Below are positions 44,585-53,400 of a DNA stretch of 64,000 bases, in pieces. The position numbers were made by a program, and so were the translations under genes. The DNA is from Kineosporia mesophila. Its GTDB lineage: Bacteria; Actinomycetota; Actinomycetes; Actinomycetales; Kineosporiaceae. The first letter of the stretch is position 1; each line of letters begins with the position of its first letter. Where the stretch lies: assembly GCF_021129235.1 (NCBI RefSeq), contig NZ_JAJOMA010000001.1:372001-436000 (forward strand), given 5' to 3'. The notes beneath the pieces were generated by a model. That model saw only the letters and a list, made by a program, of their open reading frames with translations, was not told the DNA's origin and ran no database searches.

Positions 44585-44616
44585 TCGTCCCCACTCCCTC
44601 CTGAAAGGAAAACCCC

Positions 44617-44913
44617 ATGGCTACGTACAACTTCAGCCCGAACGCCGCACTGGACACCGGTGCCGAACTGCAGTTCGTGACCGGTCAGCTGCAGGCCCAG
44701 CTGGAAGAACTCTGGGGCTACGTCCAGGCGTTCCTGGCTGCCAACCAGAGCATCAGCCGGGACAGCTACAACGCCGCTCAGGCGACCTGGAACGCGGGCC
44801 AGGCCGAGATGAACCAGGCACTGGCGAAGGGTGTCGCCGCTCTCGACAACATCCACGCCCAGTACGTGCTGGCCGACAACCGCGGCGCCTCGGTCTTCCA
44901 GGCGAACCTCTGA
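44617..44913 (+). CDS. WXG100-family secreted protein (Esx-like 2)
   Basis: This 98-aa protein has two helices around the conserved turn region and a C-terminal YVLAD, a match to the YxxxD type VII export signal, 14 residues from the end. It probably pairs with the preceding WXG100 protein. AAAGGA lies 9 nt before the ATG; the intergenic gap is 32 bp. Two hairpins follow. Confidence 0.85.
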   Translation: MATYNFSPNAALDTGAELQFVTGQLQAQLEELWGYVQAFLAANQSISRDSYNAAQATWNAGQAEMNQALAKGVAALDNIHAQYVLADNRGASVFQANL

Positions 44914-44920
44914 TCGTGGC

Positions 44921-44950
44921 CGGTCGCCGCCCGGGAACGGGCGGCGACCG
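44921..44950 (+). terminator. Intercistronic hairpin 1 downstream of the esx pair
   Basis: A perfect 13-bp stem (44921-44933 with 44938-44950) is closed by the GNRA-type tetraloop GGAA. There is no U-run, so it is more likely an attenuator or mRNA 3'-end stabiliser than a full terminator. Confidence 0.55.
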
Positions 44951-44973
44951 GGCCTCCAGCACCTCACACCCAC

Positions 44974-45001
44974 GCCCGGTACCGCCATGTCGGTGCCGGG
45001 C
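44974..45001 (+). terminator. Intercistronic hairpin 2 downstream of the esx pair
   Basis: An 11-bp stem GCCCGGTACCG / CGGTGCCGGGC with one non-Watson-Crick position and loop CCATGT lies 23 bp after hairpin 1 and 51 bp before the next start codon. Confidence 0.4.
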
Positions 45002-45052
45002 GCATCGGGTGTCTGCCCCTCGATGATCTTCAAGCCATGACGGGAGACGGCA

Positions 45053-45463
45053 ATGGCCAACGAGAAGTACAACGACGGCACGTTAACGATCAAGATCGAC
45101 GAAGGCGCCCTGAGGCGCCTGCAGTCCGAGTACACGGACCTCGCAGCCGAGTTCAAGAAGCGGGCCGGTGAGTACGGGTGGAGTGACAAGGGCAACGTGA
45201 CCATTGCCTACCCGTTCTACCTCCAGATGGGTGGCGCCTCGTTCGAGGAGGCCAAGAGCCTGATCAAGGCGCTGGAGAAGGTGCGGGGCAACCTTCTGGA
45301 GCGGTTCCAGCTGACCTACGGCGACGCCGACGGTCTGTCGGTCGGGCTGAAGTCGCTGCTCGCCGAGACCGACCTCGCGGAGGAACTGAACGGCATGACC
45401 GCTGACGAGTTCGGGGCCTACATCCAGAAGAGCTCCGCCTCCCTCGCGCCGACGGAGAGCTGA
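45053..45463 (+). CDS. Small helical type VII locus protein
   Basis: This 136-aa, mostly helical acidic protein (LRRLQSEYTDLAAEFKK, SFEEAKSLIKALEKVRG, LTADEFGAYIQK-like tail) has no recognised domain. It is 6 bp upstream of the large repeat protein, where a PE-, chaperone- or WXG100-like partner gene would be expected, so I infer it helps fold or export that protein. GGGAG lies 8-9 nt before the ATG. Confidence 0.65.
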   Translation: MANEKYNDGTLTIKIDEGALRRLQSEYTDLAAEFKKRAGEYGWSDKGNVTIAYPFYLQMGGASFEEAKSLIKALEKVRGNLLERFQLTYGDADGLSVGLKSLLAETDLAEELNGMTADEFGAYIQKSSASLAPTES

Positions 45464-45469
45464 CGAACG

Positions 45470-48400
45470 ATGGCGAACGCGCCGGTCCCCAAGGACATTG
45501 AGACAGTCCTGTCCCAGTATGTGGGTTACACCGTCGGTACGGGGGAGCAGGGATCCTCCAGCACCAGCGGTGACAACAATCCCAACGCGACCAACTACAC
45601 GGGTAAGACCGTACCGAAGGTCGCAGAGGGCCTGACCCTGAACGGTGTCCTGGAAGGGAAGGCCGGGCGGTGGTTCACGGTGATCGACCACAACGAGTAC
45701 TGGTCGGCCAACCAGGGGAACAAGCCGGGCACCCAGACCGGCGCTCTCACCTTCTGGCGCCGGATGGGTAGCGACGCGTTCGCCAACTGGGAATACCTCA
45801 TGGTCGGCATCACGGCCACGAAGAAGGACGGCGACAAAGGGGTTAACGAGTCCGCCCCGGGAGTGACGGACGGGACGGACACCAAGACCACGGACCCGGT
45901 GAACACCATCGGGAACGCCTGGCAGCCGATCGCCCTTCAGATCCCGAAAATGGTCGGATCCAACACACCTTTCGATCCCGGGACGCTGCAGCTTCTGCAC
46001 GACACGCTGGTCGCGATCGCATCGTGGACGAACCAGGTCTGGGGTTACCTCAACAACGACATCAGCAGTATCGACTCCAAGGCGGCCAACTTCGAGGGCA
46101 CCGCGGCCCAGGGATTCCGGGACCTGGTCATGGACGCCCAGCGCGGGATGGCCGGCGTCCTCAATGCGTCCAACGACGGCTGGGACACGAACCTGCAGAA
46201 CGCGGTGGACAAGTCCTGGACTTTCGTGAAGGCCCTGAATCAGAGCGTCACCGACTGGCGGGCCCCGTACAACGGCAGTCCGGCGGACGTCTGGTTGCAT
46301 CCGCTGCGCCTGATCATCCACATGTTCAATCAGTCCCGGGTCTCGGAGTTGACGGCCGCGGCCGACAACAACAACAACCATTCCGGTGGGCTCTGGGAGG
46401 CGGGCCGGATCAGGGGTGACCAGAGCGTCCTCTATGACACCACCACCAACTCCGACGGCACCAGCAGCACCAGCATCGCCGGCTACAAAGTCATGATCAT
46501 CGAGTTCCCGAAGTGGTCGGGTGTGGACGGCAGCTTCGACGTTCTCAAGCCACCGAGCTGGGACGTCGTGAACACGAAAACCCAGGCTGCATGGGTGAAC
46601 CGCGTGAAAACTGTGTTTCAGCCCTCCGTCGACGCGGTGCAGGCGATGGTCGACGCCATCAGTGCCGCCGGTCTCGGCGCCTCGCTCAAGGAGATGGAGC
46701 CGGCCAAGACCCCGAAGCCCCCGGGCACCGGCGGTCTGAACGACGTCTACAACCAGTTCAACAACATCAATGGCCAGTTCAACAACATCGGCGGCGCGTT
46801 CAATAACATCGGTGGTGCCTTCAACAACGTCGGGGGCGCGTTCAACAACATCGGTGGTGCCTTCAATAACATCGGTGGTGCCTTCAATAACATTGGCGGT
46901 GCCTTCAACAACATCAATGACGCCTTCGGGGGCATCGGCGGTCAGTTCAACAACATCGGCGGCAACCTGAACGAGCTCGGCAACGGGTTCAGCAAGAATC
47001 TCAACGACGTCTACGGCAACCTGAACCAGCTCGGCAACAGCTTCGGCAGCGGCCTCAACCAGCTCGGCAACAGTTTCGGCGGTGGCCTCAATGACGTTTA
47101 CGGCAACCTGAACTCGCTGGGGAGCAACTTCGGTGACGGGCTGAACCAGCTCGGTGGTGGCCTGAACCAGCTCGGCGGGAACATGAGCACGCTGTCCACC
47201 GGTTTCGGTGACGGGCTCAACGATCTGGCCACCAGCACGAGTGACAGCCTGAACGGGCTCAGCTCCCTCACCGGCGGTGATGCTGGTGGCGGCCTGGGTG
47301 ACCTCGGCACGCTGACGCCCACGACGTCATTCATGCGCAGCCTCAACCCGAACAGCCAGAACGACACCGAGACTGGTTTCGGCGGACTCGGCGACACTCT
47401 GACCGGTGACCCGCAGACTCTCGGCGACCTCACCAGCACCCAGCTGGAGGCCCTGTCGGACCAGGGGCTGCTCGACAACACGCCCCTCACCGACGAGCAG
47501 CGGGACATCCTGTCCCAGGCCGGTCTCGACGTCGGCGCCGGGACCACGCTCGGCGACCTGGACGATCAGCAGCTCCAGACCCTGCTGGAGTCGGGGGCTC
47601 TCGACGACACGGCGATCACCCCGGGCCAGACTTCCGGCCTGATCAGCTCCGGGCTGCTCAACCCCGGTGAAGGCGTGGACGACCTCGGCGACCTGAGCCG
47701 TCAGCAACTGCAGACCCTTCAGGACGACGGTCTGCTGGACGGCGTCCAGCTCACCGACGAGGACCTGGCGCAGTTGCAGAAGGACGGCCTGCTGGGTTCC
47801 GACACCTCCGGGCTCAGCGACCTGGGCGATCTGAACGCCGACCAGCTGCAGTCGCTCGCGGACGCCGGTCTGCTCGACGACGTCCCCACCACCCAGCAGC
47901 AGATCAGCGCGCTCGACGCGGCCGGCCAGCTGGGGGCCACCGACGGCTCGATCCAGAACCTCGGCGACCTCAGCCCCGCCCAGCTGTCCGAGCTGGACTC
48001 GGCTGGGCTGCTCGACGACACCCCGATCACGCAGGACCAGATTCAGCAGCTTCAGCAGGACGGCCTGCTCGGCCAGAACACCACGGGTATCGACTCGCTC
48101 GGTGACCTGAGCTCGGCCCAGCTCGACGACCTGCGCCAGCACGGCCTTCTCGACTCCGTGCCGGTCACCACCGACCAGCTGTCCGACCTGGACTCGGCCG
48201 GCCTGCTCGGCTCGCCGGACAACCTGTCGCAGAGTCTCGGCGACCTCAGCTCCGACCAGCTCGCCGGTCTGGACTCCAGCGGGCTGCTGGACGACAACCC
48301 CATCACCCGCGACCAGATCGAACTGCTGCAGAACCAGGGCCTGCTGGGCTCCGACCTCAGCGGTATCGACTCGCTGGGGGACCTGAACACCGACCAGCTC

Positions 48401-49573
48401 GACGCCCTGAACCAGGCCGGCCTGCTGGACGACGTGCCGGTGACCCAGGACCAGTCGACCAGCCTGCTCGGGTCGGCCGACAGCCTGGGAGACCTCAGCT
48501 CCACCCAGCTCTCGGCTCTGGACACCAACGGCCTGCTCGACGACACGCCGATCACACAGGCCCAGCTCGATTCCCTGAAGGACCAGGGCCTGCTGTCCAG
48601 CACGGCGGGGATCGACTCGCTGGGCGACCTGAACTCCGACCAGCTCGACGCTCTGAACCAGGCCGGCCTGCTGGACGACGTGCCGTTGACCCAGGACCAG
48701 TCCAGCAGCCTCCTGGGGTCACCCGACAGCCTGGGAGACCTGACCTCCACCCAGCTCTCGTCACTCGACACGAACGGCCTGCTCGACGACACACCGATCA
48801 CACAGGCCCAGCTCGATTCCCTGAAGGACCAGGGCCTGCTGTCCAGCACGGCGGGGATCGACTCGCTGGGCGACCTGAACGCCGCCCAGCTGGACGCCCT
48901 GGACGATGCCGGTCTGCTCGACGACGTGCCGCTCACCGGTCAGCAGAGCTCGGCGCTCGGGGCCGGTGGCCTGGGCGGGCTGGACACGAGCGGGATGAAC
49001 CTGGGCGGTCTCGGCTCCAGCACGCCGAGCAGCGCCTTCCCGACCAACATCGACGGGCTGGACATCACCCCGGAGAGCACCGACCCCTCCGGTTCTGTCG
49101 GTGACATCACCCAGAAGCTTTCCGGTGGGGTGCCGGGTGGCTCCGGCACGACCGGATTCTCCGGCGTCGGTATGAACATGCCCGCGGACTTCGACAAGGG
49201 TGACCTCGGCACCAACGCGCCGATCGCCGCCGGCAGCGGAGCCATCGGTGGTCCGGACGACCCCCTCACCAACGGCAGCAGCAGCTCCATGGCATCCTCT
49301 GGTATGGGCGGTATGCCGATGATGCCTGGAATGATGGGTGGCGGCATGGGCGGCCAGGGTGGTGGCAGCCAGGGCGGCGGCCAGGACCGGGAACGCCAGA
49401 CCTGGCTCACCGAGGACGACGACGTCTGGGGCACCGACCCGCTGGTCGGAGCCGCCGTCATCGGGCGCAGTGACGCAGCCGATGACGAGGATGAGCAGGA
49501 GTACGGCCAGGAGGTCACTCCGGACCAGCCCGGCGCACCCCGGCGCGCGCGGCGCACTGCCCGCGGCTACTGA
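45470..49573 (+). CDS. Large PPE-like type VII substrate with two internal repeat arrays
   Basis: This 1367-aa protein has four regions. Residues 1-420 are an N-terminal domain with a helical W-rich part (ASWTNQVWGYLNNDI, NFEGTAAQGFRDLV), reminiscent of WXG100/PPE folds. Residues 430-498 are ten FNNIGGA heptads, extended by Asn/Leu/Gly-rich NLNQLGNSFG-type repeats to ~600. Residues 651-1167 are twelve repeats of about 46 residues (LGDLSSxQLxxLDxxGLLDD). After a Gly/Met-rich linker comes the C-terminal block RERQTWLTEDDDVWGTD seen in actinobacterial type VII proteins. It is located 6 bp after the small helical gene. Function unknown; a surface or secreted structural protein is inferred. Confidence 0.72.
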   Translation: MANAPVPKDIETVLSQYVGYTVGTGEQGSSSTSGDNNPNATNYTGKTVPKVAEGLTLNGVLEGKAGRWFTVIDHNEYWSANQGNKPGTQTGALTFWRRMGSDAFANWEYLMVGITATKKDGDKGVNESAPGVTDGTDTKTTDPVNTIGNAWQPIALQIPKMVGSNTPFDPGTLQLLHDTLVAIASWTNQVWGYLNNDISSIDSKAANFEGTAAQGFRDLVMDAQRGMAGVLNASNDGWDTNLQNAVDKSWTFVKALNQSVTDWRAPYNGSPADVWLHPLRLIIHMFNQSRVSELTAAADNNNNHSGGLWEAGRIRGDQSVLYDTTTNSDGTSSTSIAGYKVMIIEFPKWSGVDGSFDVLKPPSWDVVNTKTQAAWVNRVKTVFQPSVDAVQAMVDAISAAGLGASLKEMEPAKTPKPPGTGGLNDVYNQFNNINGQFNNIGGAFNNIGGAFNNVGGAFNNIGGAFNNIGGAFNNIGGAFNNINDAFGGIGGQFNNIGGNLNELGNGFSKNLNDVYGNLNQLGNSFGSGLNQLGNSFGGGLNDVYGNLNSLGSNFGDGLNQLGGGLNQLGGNMSTLSTGFGDGLNDLATSTSDSLNGLSSLTGGDAGGGLGDLGTLTPTTSFMRSLNPNSQNDTETGFGGLGDTLTGDPQTLGDLTSTQLEALSDQGLLDNTPLTDEQRDILSQAGLDVGAGTTLGDLDDQQLQTLLESGALDDTAITPGQTSGLISSGLLNPGEGVDDLGDLSRQQLQTLQDDGLLDGVQLTDEDLAQLQKDGLLGSDTSGLSDLGDLNADQLQSLADAGLLDDVPTTQQQISALDAAGQLGATDGSIQNLGDLSPAQLSELDSAGLLDDTPITQDQIQQLQQDGLLGQNTTGIDSLGDLSSAQLDDLRQHGLLDSVPVTTDQLSDLDSAGLLGSPDNLSQSLGDLSSDQLAGLDSSGLLDDNPITRDQIELLQNQGLLGSDLSGIDSLGDLNTDQLDALNQAGLLDDVPVTQDQSTSLLGSADSLGDLSSTQLSALDTNGLLDDTPITQAQLDSLKDQGLLSSTAGIDSLGDLNSDQLDALNQAGLLDDVPLTQDQSSSLLGSPDSLGDLTSTQLSSLDTNGLLDDTPITQAQLDSLKDQGLLSSTAGIDSLGDLNAAQLDALDDAGLLDDVPLTGQQSSALGAGGLGGLDTSGMNLGGLGSSTPSSAFPTNIDGLDITPESTDPSGSVGDITQKLSGGVPGGSGTTGFSGVGMNMPADFDKGDLGTNAPIAAGSGAIGGPDDPLTNGSSSSMASSGMGGMPMMPGMMGGGMGGQGGGSQGGGQDRERQTWLTEDDDVWGTDPLVGAAVIGRSDAADDEDEQEYGQEVTPDQPGAPRRARRTARGY
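46757..46963 (+). repeat. Ten tandem heptapeptide (FNNIGGA) repeats, 21 bp each
   Basis: Nine full 21-bp units and one six-residue unit encode F-N-N-I/V-G/N-G/D-A/Q. The phenylalanine recurs exactly every seventh residue. The unit is close in flavour to the Asn/Gly-rich repeats of mycobacterial PPE-MPTR proteins but has a different period. Confidence 0.95.
47420..48970 (+). repeat. Twelve repeats of a ~46-residue LGDL...GLLDD unit
   Basis: Each unit opens with LGDL, then xxxQLxxLxxxGLLDDxPxTxxQ and, in most, a second LxxxGLL. Three units near the C-terminal end of the array are shortened. The units starting near 48480 and 48726 are nearly identical at the DNA level, which shows recent unequal exchange. 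Confidence 0.92.
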
Positions 49574-49599
49574 CGGACCACTCACGAAAGGGAGAGCAG

Positions 49600-50037
49600 A
49601 TGGCACTGGACGAAGAGATGCAGGCGGCGCTGACCCGGCTCAGTGAGGTCCGGCTGGCGGCCGACGAGGCCACCCAGTCCCTCAACGAGACGAGTCACAC
49701 CCAGGTCTCGAAGCGCAAGCTGCTGAGCGTGACCGTCGGGCTGTCCGGGCAGTTGCAGAGCCTGGCCTTCCACGGCGAGGCGTACCGCAAGCTGTCGCCG
49801 GTCGAGCTGGCCGCGATCATCGTGGAGACGGTCTCCGACGCCCGGGAGGGTGCCCAGGAGAAGGCGGCCAAGGTTCTGGGCGACGTCTTCCCCGAGGCGC
49901 TGGGCAATTTCGACAACATGACCAGCACCTCGAACATGGACGATTTCATGACCGGGCTGCTCAAGGTGGCCGGCGACGAGTTCAGCCAGGAAGAGATCGA
50001 CGCGTTCGAGAAGAGCTGGAGGGGTGAGTCGCTGTGA
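49600..50037 (+). CDS. YbaB/EbfC-like protein of the type VII locus
   Basis: This 145-aa protein has a YbaB/EbfC-like core (SVTVGLSGQLQSLAFHG, YRKLSPVELAAIIVETVSDA) between helices. Mycobacterial ESX loci carry a related YbaB-like protein (EspL), so a role in chaperoning or locus regulation is inferred. AAGGGAGAG precedes the ATG. It overlaps the next gene by 4 bp (GTGA), showing coupled translation. Confidence 0.72.
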   Translation: MALDEEMQAALTRLSEVRLAADEATQSLNETSHTQVSKRKLLSVTVGLSGQLQSLAFHGEAYRKLSPVELAAIIVETVSDAREGAQEKAAKVLGDVFPEALGNFDNMTSTSNMDDFMTGLLKVAGDEFSQEEIDAFEKSWRGESL

Positions 50038-50369
50038 GCTACGACGACAGCATGGAATGGAACAGCGGCGAAATCATCAACAAGCTGCCCATCTTCGGAG
50101 TGCTGCAGCAGGAGAGTCTCGGCATCGCCCAGCGCGCCGCGCTGAACGAGCCCTGGTGGGACAGCGACCACAACGTGCCCGGTGACTTCACCCCGGAACT
50201 GCGCAAGATGTTCGGGGAGCAGGACGAACTGAAGATGAAGTTCGCCCAGGGGCTCGGTCTGGCGTCCGGGCTCCAGGGCGAGCAGCTCAAGCTGACGGAC
50301 GACATCAACGAGGCGGCCGAGAGTGAGAACACCTCGTCCGCCGACTTCCACGGCGGCGGCCGGTACTGA
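50034..50369 (+). CDS. Small acidic type VII locus protein
   Basis: This 111-aa protein from GTG 50034 is rich in acidic residues and Met/Trp (WNSGEIINKLPIFG, EPWWDSDHNVPGD) with a helical C-terminal half. No family is recognised. The 4-bp overlap with the YbaB-like gene and the 64-bp gap to the giant gene suggest it belongs to the same transcript and may be a partner or chaperone of the giant protein. Confidence 0.65.
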   Translation: MSYDDSMEWNSGEIINKLPIFGVLQQESLGIAQRAALNEPWWDSDHNVPGDFTPELRKMFGEQDELKMKFAQGLGLASGLQGEQLKLTDDINEAAESENTSSADFHGGGRY

Positions 50370-50433
50370 CATCCCCACGGTGACATCCAGGAAGAGGTGA
50401 AACCGAGGCCAGGGCACGAAAGGAGGACGAGAC

Positions 50434-53400
50434 ATGGGATCTGACGGCGTTCCCTATTGGGTCAAGATGCTGTATCTCGTTCTGACCGGTGTGCCCTGGC
50501 CGTCGGCGAACGGCAAGAAGATGCTGTCGAAGGCTGATGCGGTGGATCGTGATGCCGCTCTGCTGGAGGGGCCGGTCCCGACGACGATGGCTGATGCGTT
50601 GCGGGCTCTGCGCGCGACGACCCGGGGGAAGACCGGGGCGGCGATCGAGCGGGCGATGAATCAGTTCATCGCTGAGAACCCGCGGTACATGGACGTGGGT
50701 GCGAAGTTGTACCGCGGGAACGCCAAGGGTCTGCGTCAGATGGCGTACAAGGTCGAGTACATGAAGCACATGGCTCAGTTGACCTTGATCTATCTGATGA
50801 TTGAGCTGATCAAGGCTGCGATTATGGCCTTTTTCACGGGTGGGGCTTCGGCGGGGGAGGCGGTGGCCGCGCAGCAGGCCGCCAAGACCGTTTTGAAGTT
50901 GCTGGTGGAGAAGGTGATCGGCGCCGCCAAGATGATTGCCCACATGACGGTGTTCCAGGTGGCACTGGATGTGGGTTCGCAATTGTGGACGATGCTGGAA
51001 CACCCGGGTGATTATGAGTGGGATGGGGAGTCGACGGGTAAGGCGGCCGTCATGGGCGCTGCCGCGGGTGCTTTCATCGCGACGATCATGGGTCCGGCTT
51101 TGCGGGCCGGTTTCGCCAGTTTGAAAGACGGTTTGATCAAGTCCGGTCTGGACAAGCAGACCGTGACCAAGTGGGTCGGCATCATGGAGCACTTCACCTC
51201 CGAGGGTCTGGGTGAGGTGGGTGGTGGTGCGGTGGGTGGTTTCGCCGCCGATCCGAGTTCTCCGCCGTCGGTGTCGATTTTCGATGCGACGTCGGGTTGG
51301 TCGGAGGCGGCTGCTGATATTGGTGGTCGTAAGGGTGGTCAGGGTCTGAAGAACATCCTGACCCCGGATGTTCTGAATGGTCTGCCGGACTTCAAGGATT
51401 TGAAGATTACGCCTCCGGGGACGGATGCGGATGGTAAGGGTGGTAAGTTCGCGCCGGATACCTCGAGGGTGGGTCCGGAAGTTCCGGGGAAGAACAAGTA
51501 CACGCCGGGCGTGGCGGGTGGTCCGGGGGCGGTGCCGCGGTTCACGTTCTCGCCGAGTGCGGCGGGGAACTTCATCGGTAATGGCGGTCTGACGATCGAC
51601 GGGTCGCTGAACGGTGAGATCGGTGCGGAGGGCTTTGATTTCGATCGGGTTCCGTCGTTGGGGGCGGATGGTCCCTCGATCGGGTTCCAGTCGCTGGACG
51701 GGTTCGTGGCGAATCAGTCGTTCGCTGCGCCGGGGGTGAATTTCCCGGACGTCCCGATCTCGTCGTTCACGGCGCCGTCGTTCACCGCGCCGTCGTTCAC
51801 CGCGCCGTCGTTCACCGCGCCGTCGTTCACCGCGCCGTCGTTCACGGCTCCGAACATCACGGCGCCGGACATCAATGTCCCTGTCATTGATACGAATGTT
51901 CTGGGTATTGAGCATTCGACGGTGGAGACACCGGAGTTCGAGGGTGTTTCGGAGTCGAGTGCGCAGTCCTCGGCGGTGCCGCCGTTGCGGGACTCCTCGT
52001 CGGTGAATGCTCCCGACCTGGCCGGCAGTCAGCAGTCGAGTGGTCAGCAGTCGAGTGGTCAGTCCTCGGCCCCGCCGCCCCCGCGCGGGAACGTTCCGGT
52101 GGTCTCGCCGGAAATGCTTCAGGTCGAGGGAAATTCAAGCGCCCAGTCGTCTGTGCTGCCGCCGTCGCGTCCGATCGACTCCACGATCTCGCCCGAGACG
52201 ACGCAGGTGGATCGGAGTTCGGGTCAGTCCTCGACCCCGCCGCCGTCGCGCGGGAACGTTCCGGTGGTTTCGCCGGAGATGACGCAGATCGAGAGGGATG
52301 CGAGCGTCCAGTCGTCGGCCCTGCCGCCGTCGCGTCCGATCGACTCCACGATCTCGCCCGAGATGGCGCAGGTGGACGGAACTTCGGGCCAGACCTCGGC
52401 CACGCCGCCGGCGCGCACGAACGTACCGGTGACCTCGCCCGAGATCGCCCCGCTGGAGGGGAGTTCAGGTCAGTCGTCCACCCCGCCGCCGGTGCGCGAG
52501 ACCGATGTGGCCGTCTCGCCGGAGTTGACGCAGATCGCGCCGCCGAGTGGTCAGGTTCCGGTAGCGGTCCAGGGCATCATCGACCGGTTCGACCAGGGTC
52601 AGATCACGTATGGTCAGGCCTTGACCGAGGTGCTGGCCACGGGGTCGCCGGTGGTTCCGGTGACGTCGGTCGCGATTGCGGACGGTGCGGTCGTGCGGCC
52701 CGCAGCGGCGAACCCGGGCCAGGTGCCGGGTGGCCCGGCGAACGGTGCGCAGCCGCAGATGCGGTCCGAGACGGTTTCGACCCAGTTCACGCGCAGCGAC
52801 TCGGTTTTCACGGATCTGGAGTCCGACAGTGCGTCTGTGACCGATGCCAGTGAGATCTCGGTGGAGTCCGGCGGGGACTTCGTCGCCGCGGCACCGGTTT
52901 TCTCGCCGGAGGTGACGGGCAAGACCTTGTTCCTGCGTCCTAACCTGGACGGTCAGGTCCTGACCGTGGATCAGACCGCCGATCTGCTGCAGAGCACGTC
53001 GCCGGCGATGCGCCCGGCCAAGTACGACATTGATGCCTCGTACGGTTTCACCGCGGCGGACCTGGAGTCCCGGGTCCCGCTGGGTGGTTCGGTCGTGACG
53101 CCCGATGCGTCTCTGCGTCAGGACTTCACGGGTTTGGTCAACACCGGCCCGGGAACCAGGTTCGCGCAGGCGGGGCCGGTGGAGTCGGTGGTTGCGATCA
53201 GCGGCACGCTGCAGATCAACCAGGGCAAGTTGCCCTCGGTGGTGGTGCCGCCGATGGCTCCTGGCTCGGTGGTGGCGGCCTCGGCGACGACGCAGAATTT
53301 GCTGGAGTGGCAGGGTCAGCAGCTGAATTTGAAGCCGGGCGAGGTCGCGCCGGTGTTCCGTGGCAAGGATCTGGCTTTTGTCCAGCAGTCACTGCAGGGC

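Noticed and set aside
51763-52560. CRISPR-like direct repeats
   Set aside because: The repeats are in-frame protein repeats without unique spacers of constant length, and no cas genes are present.
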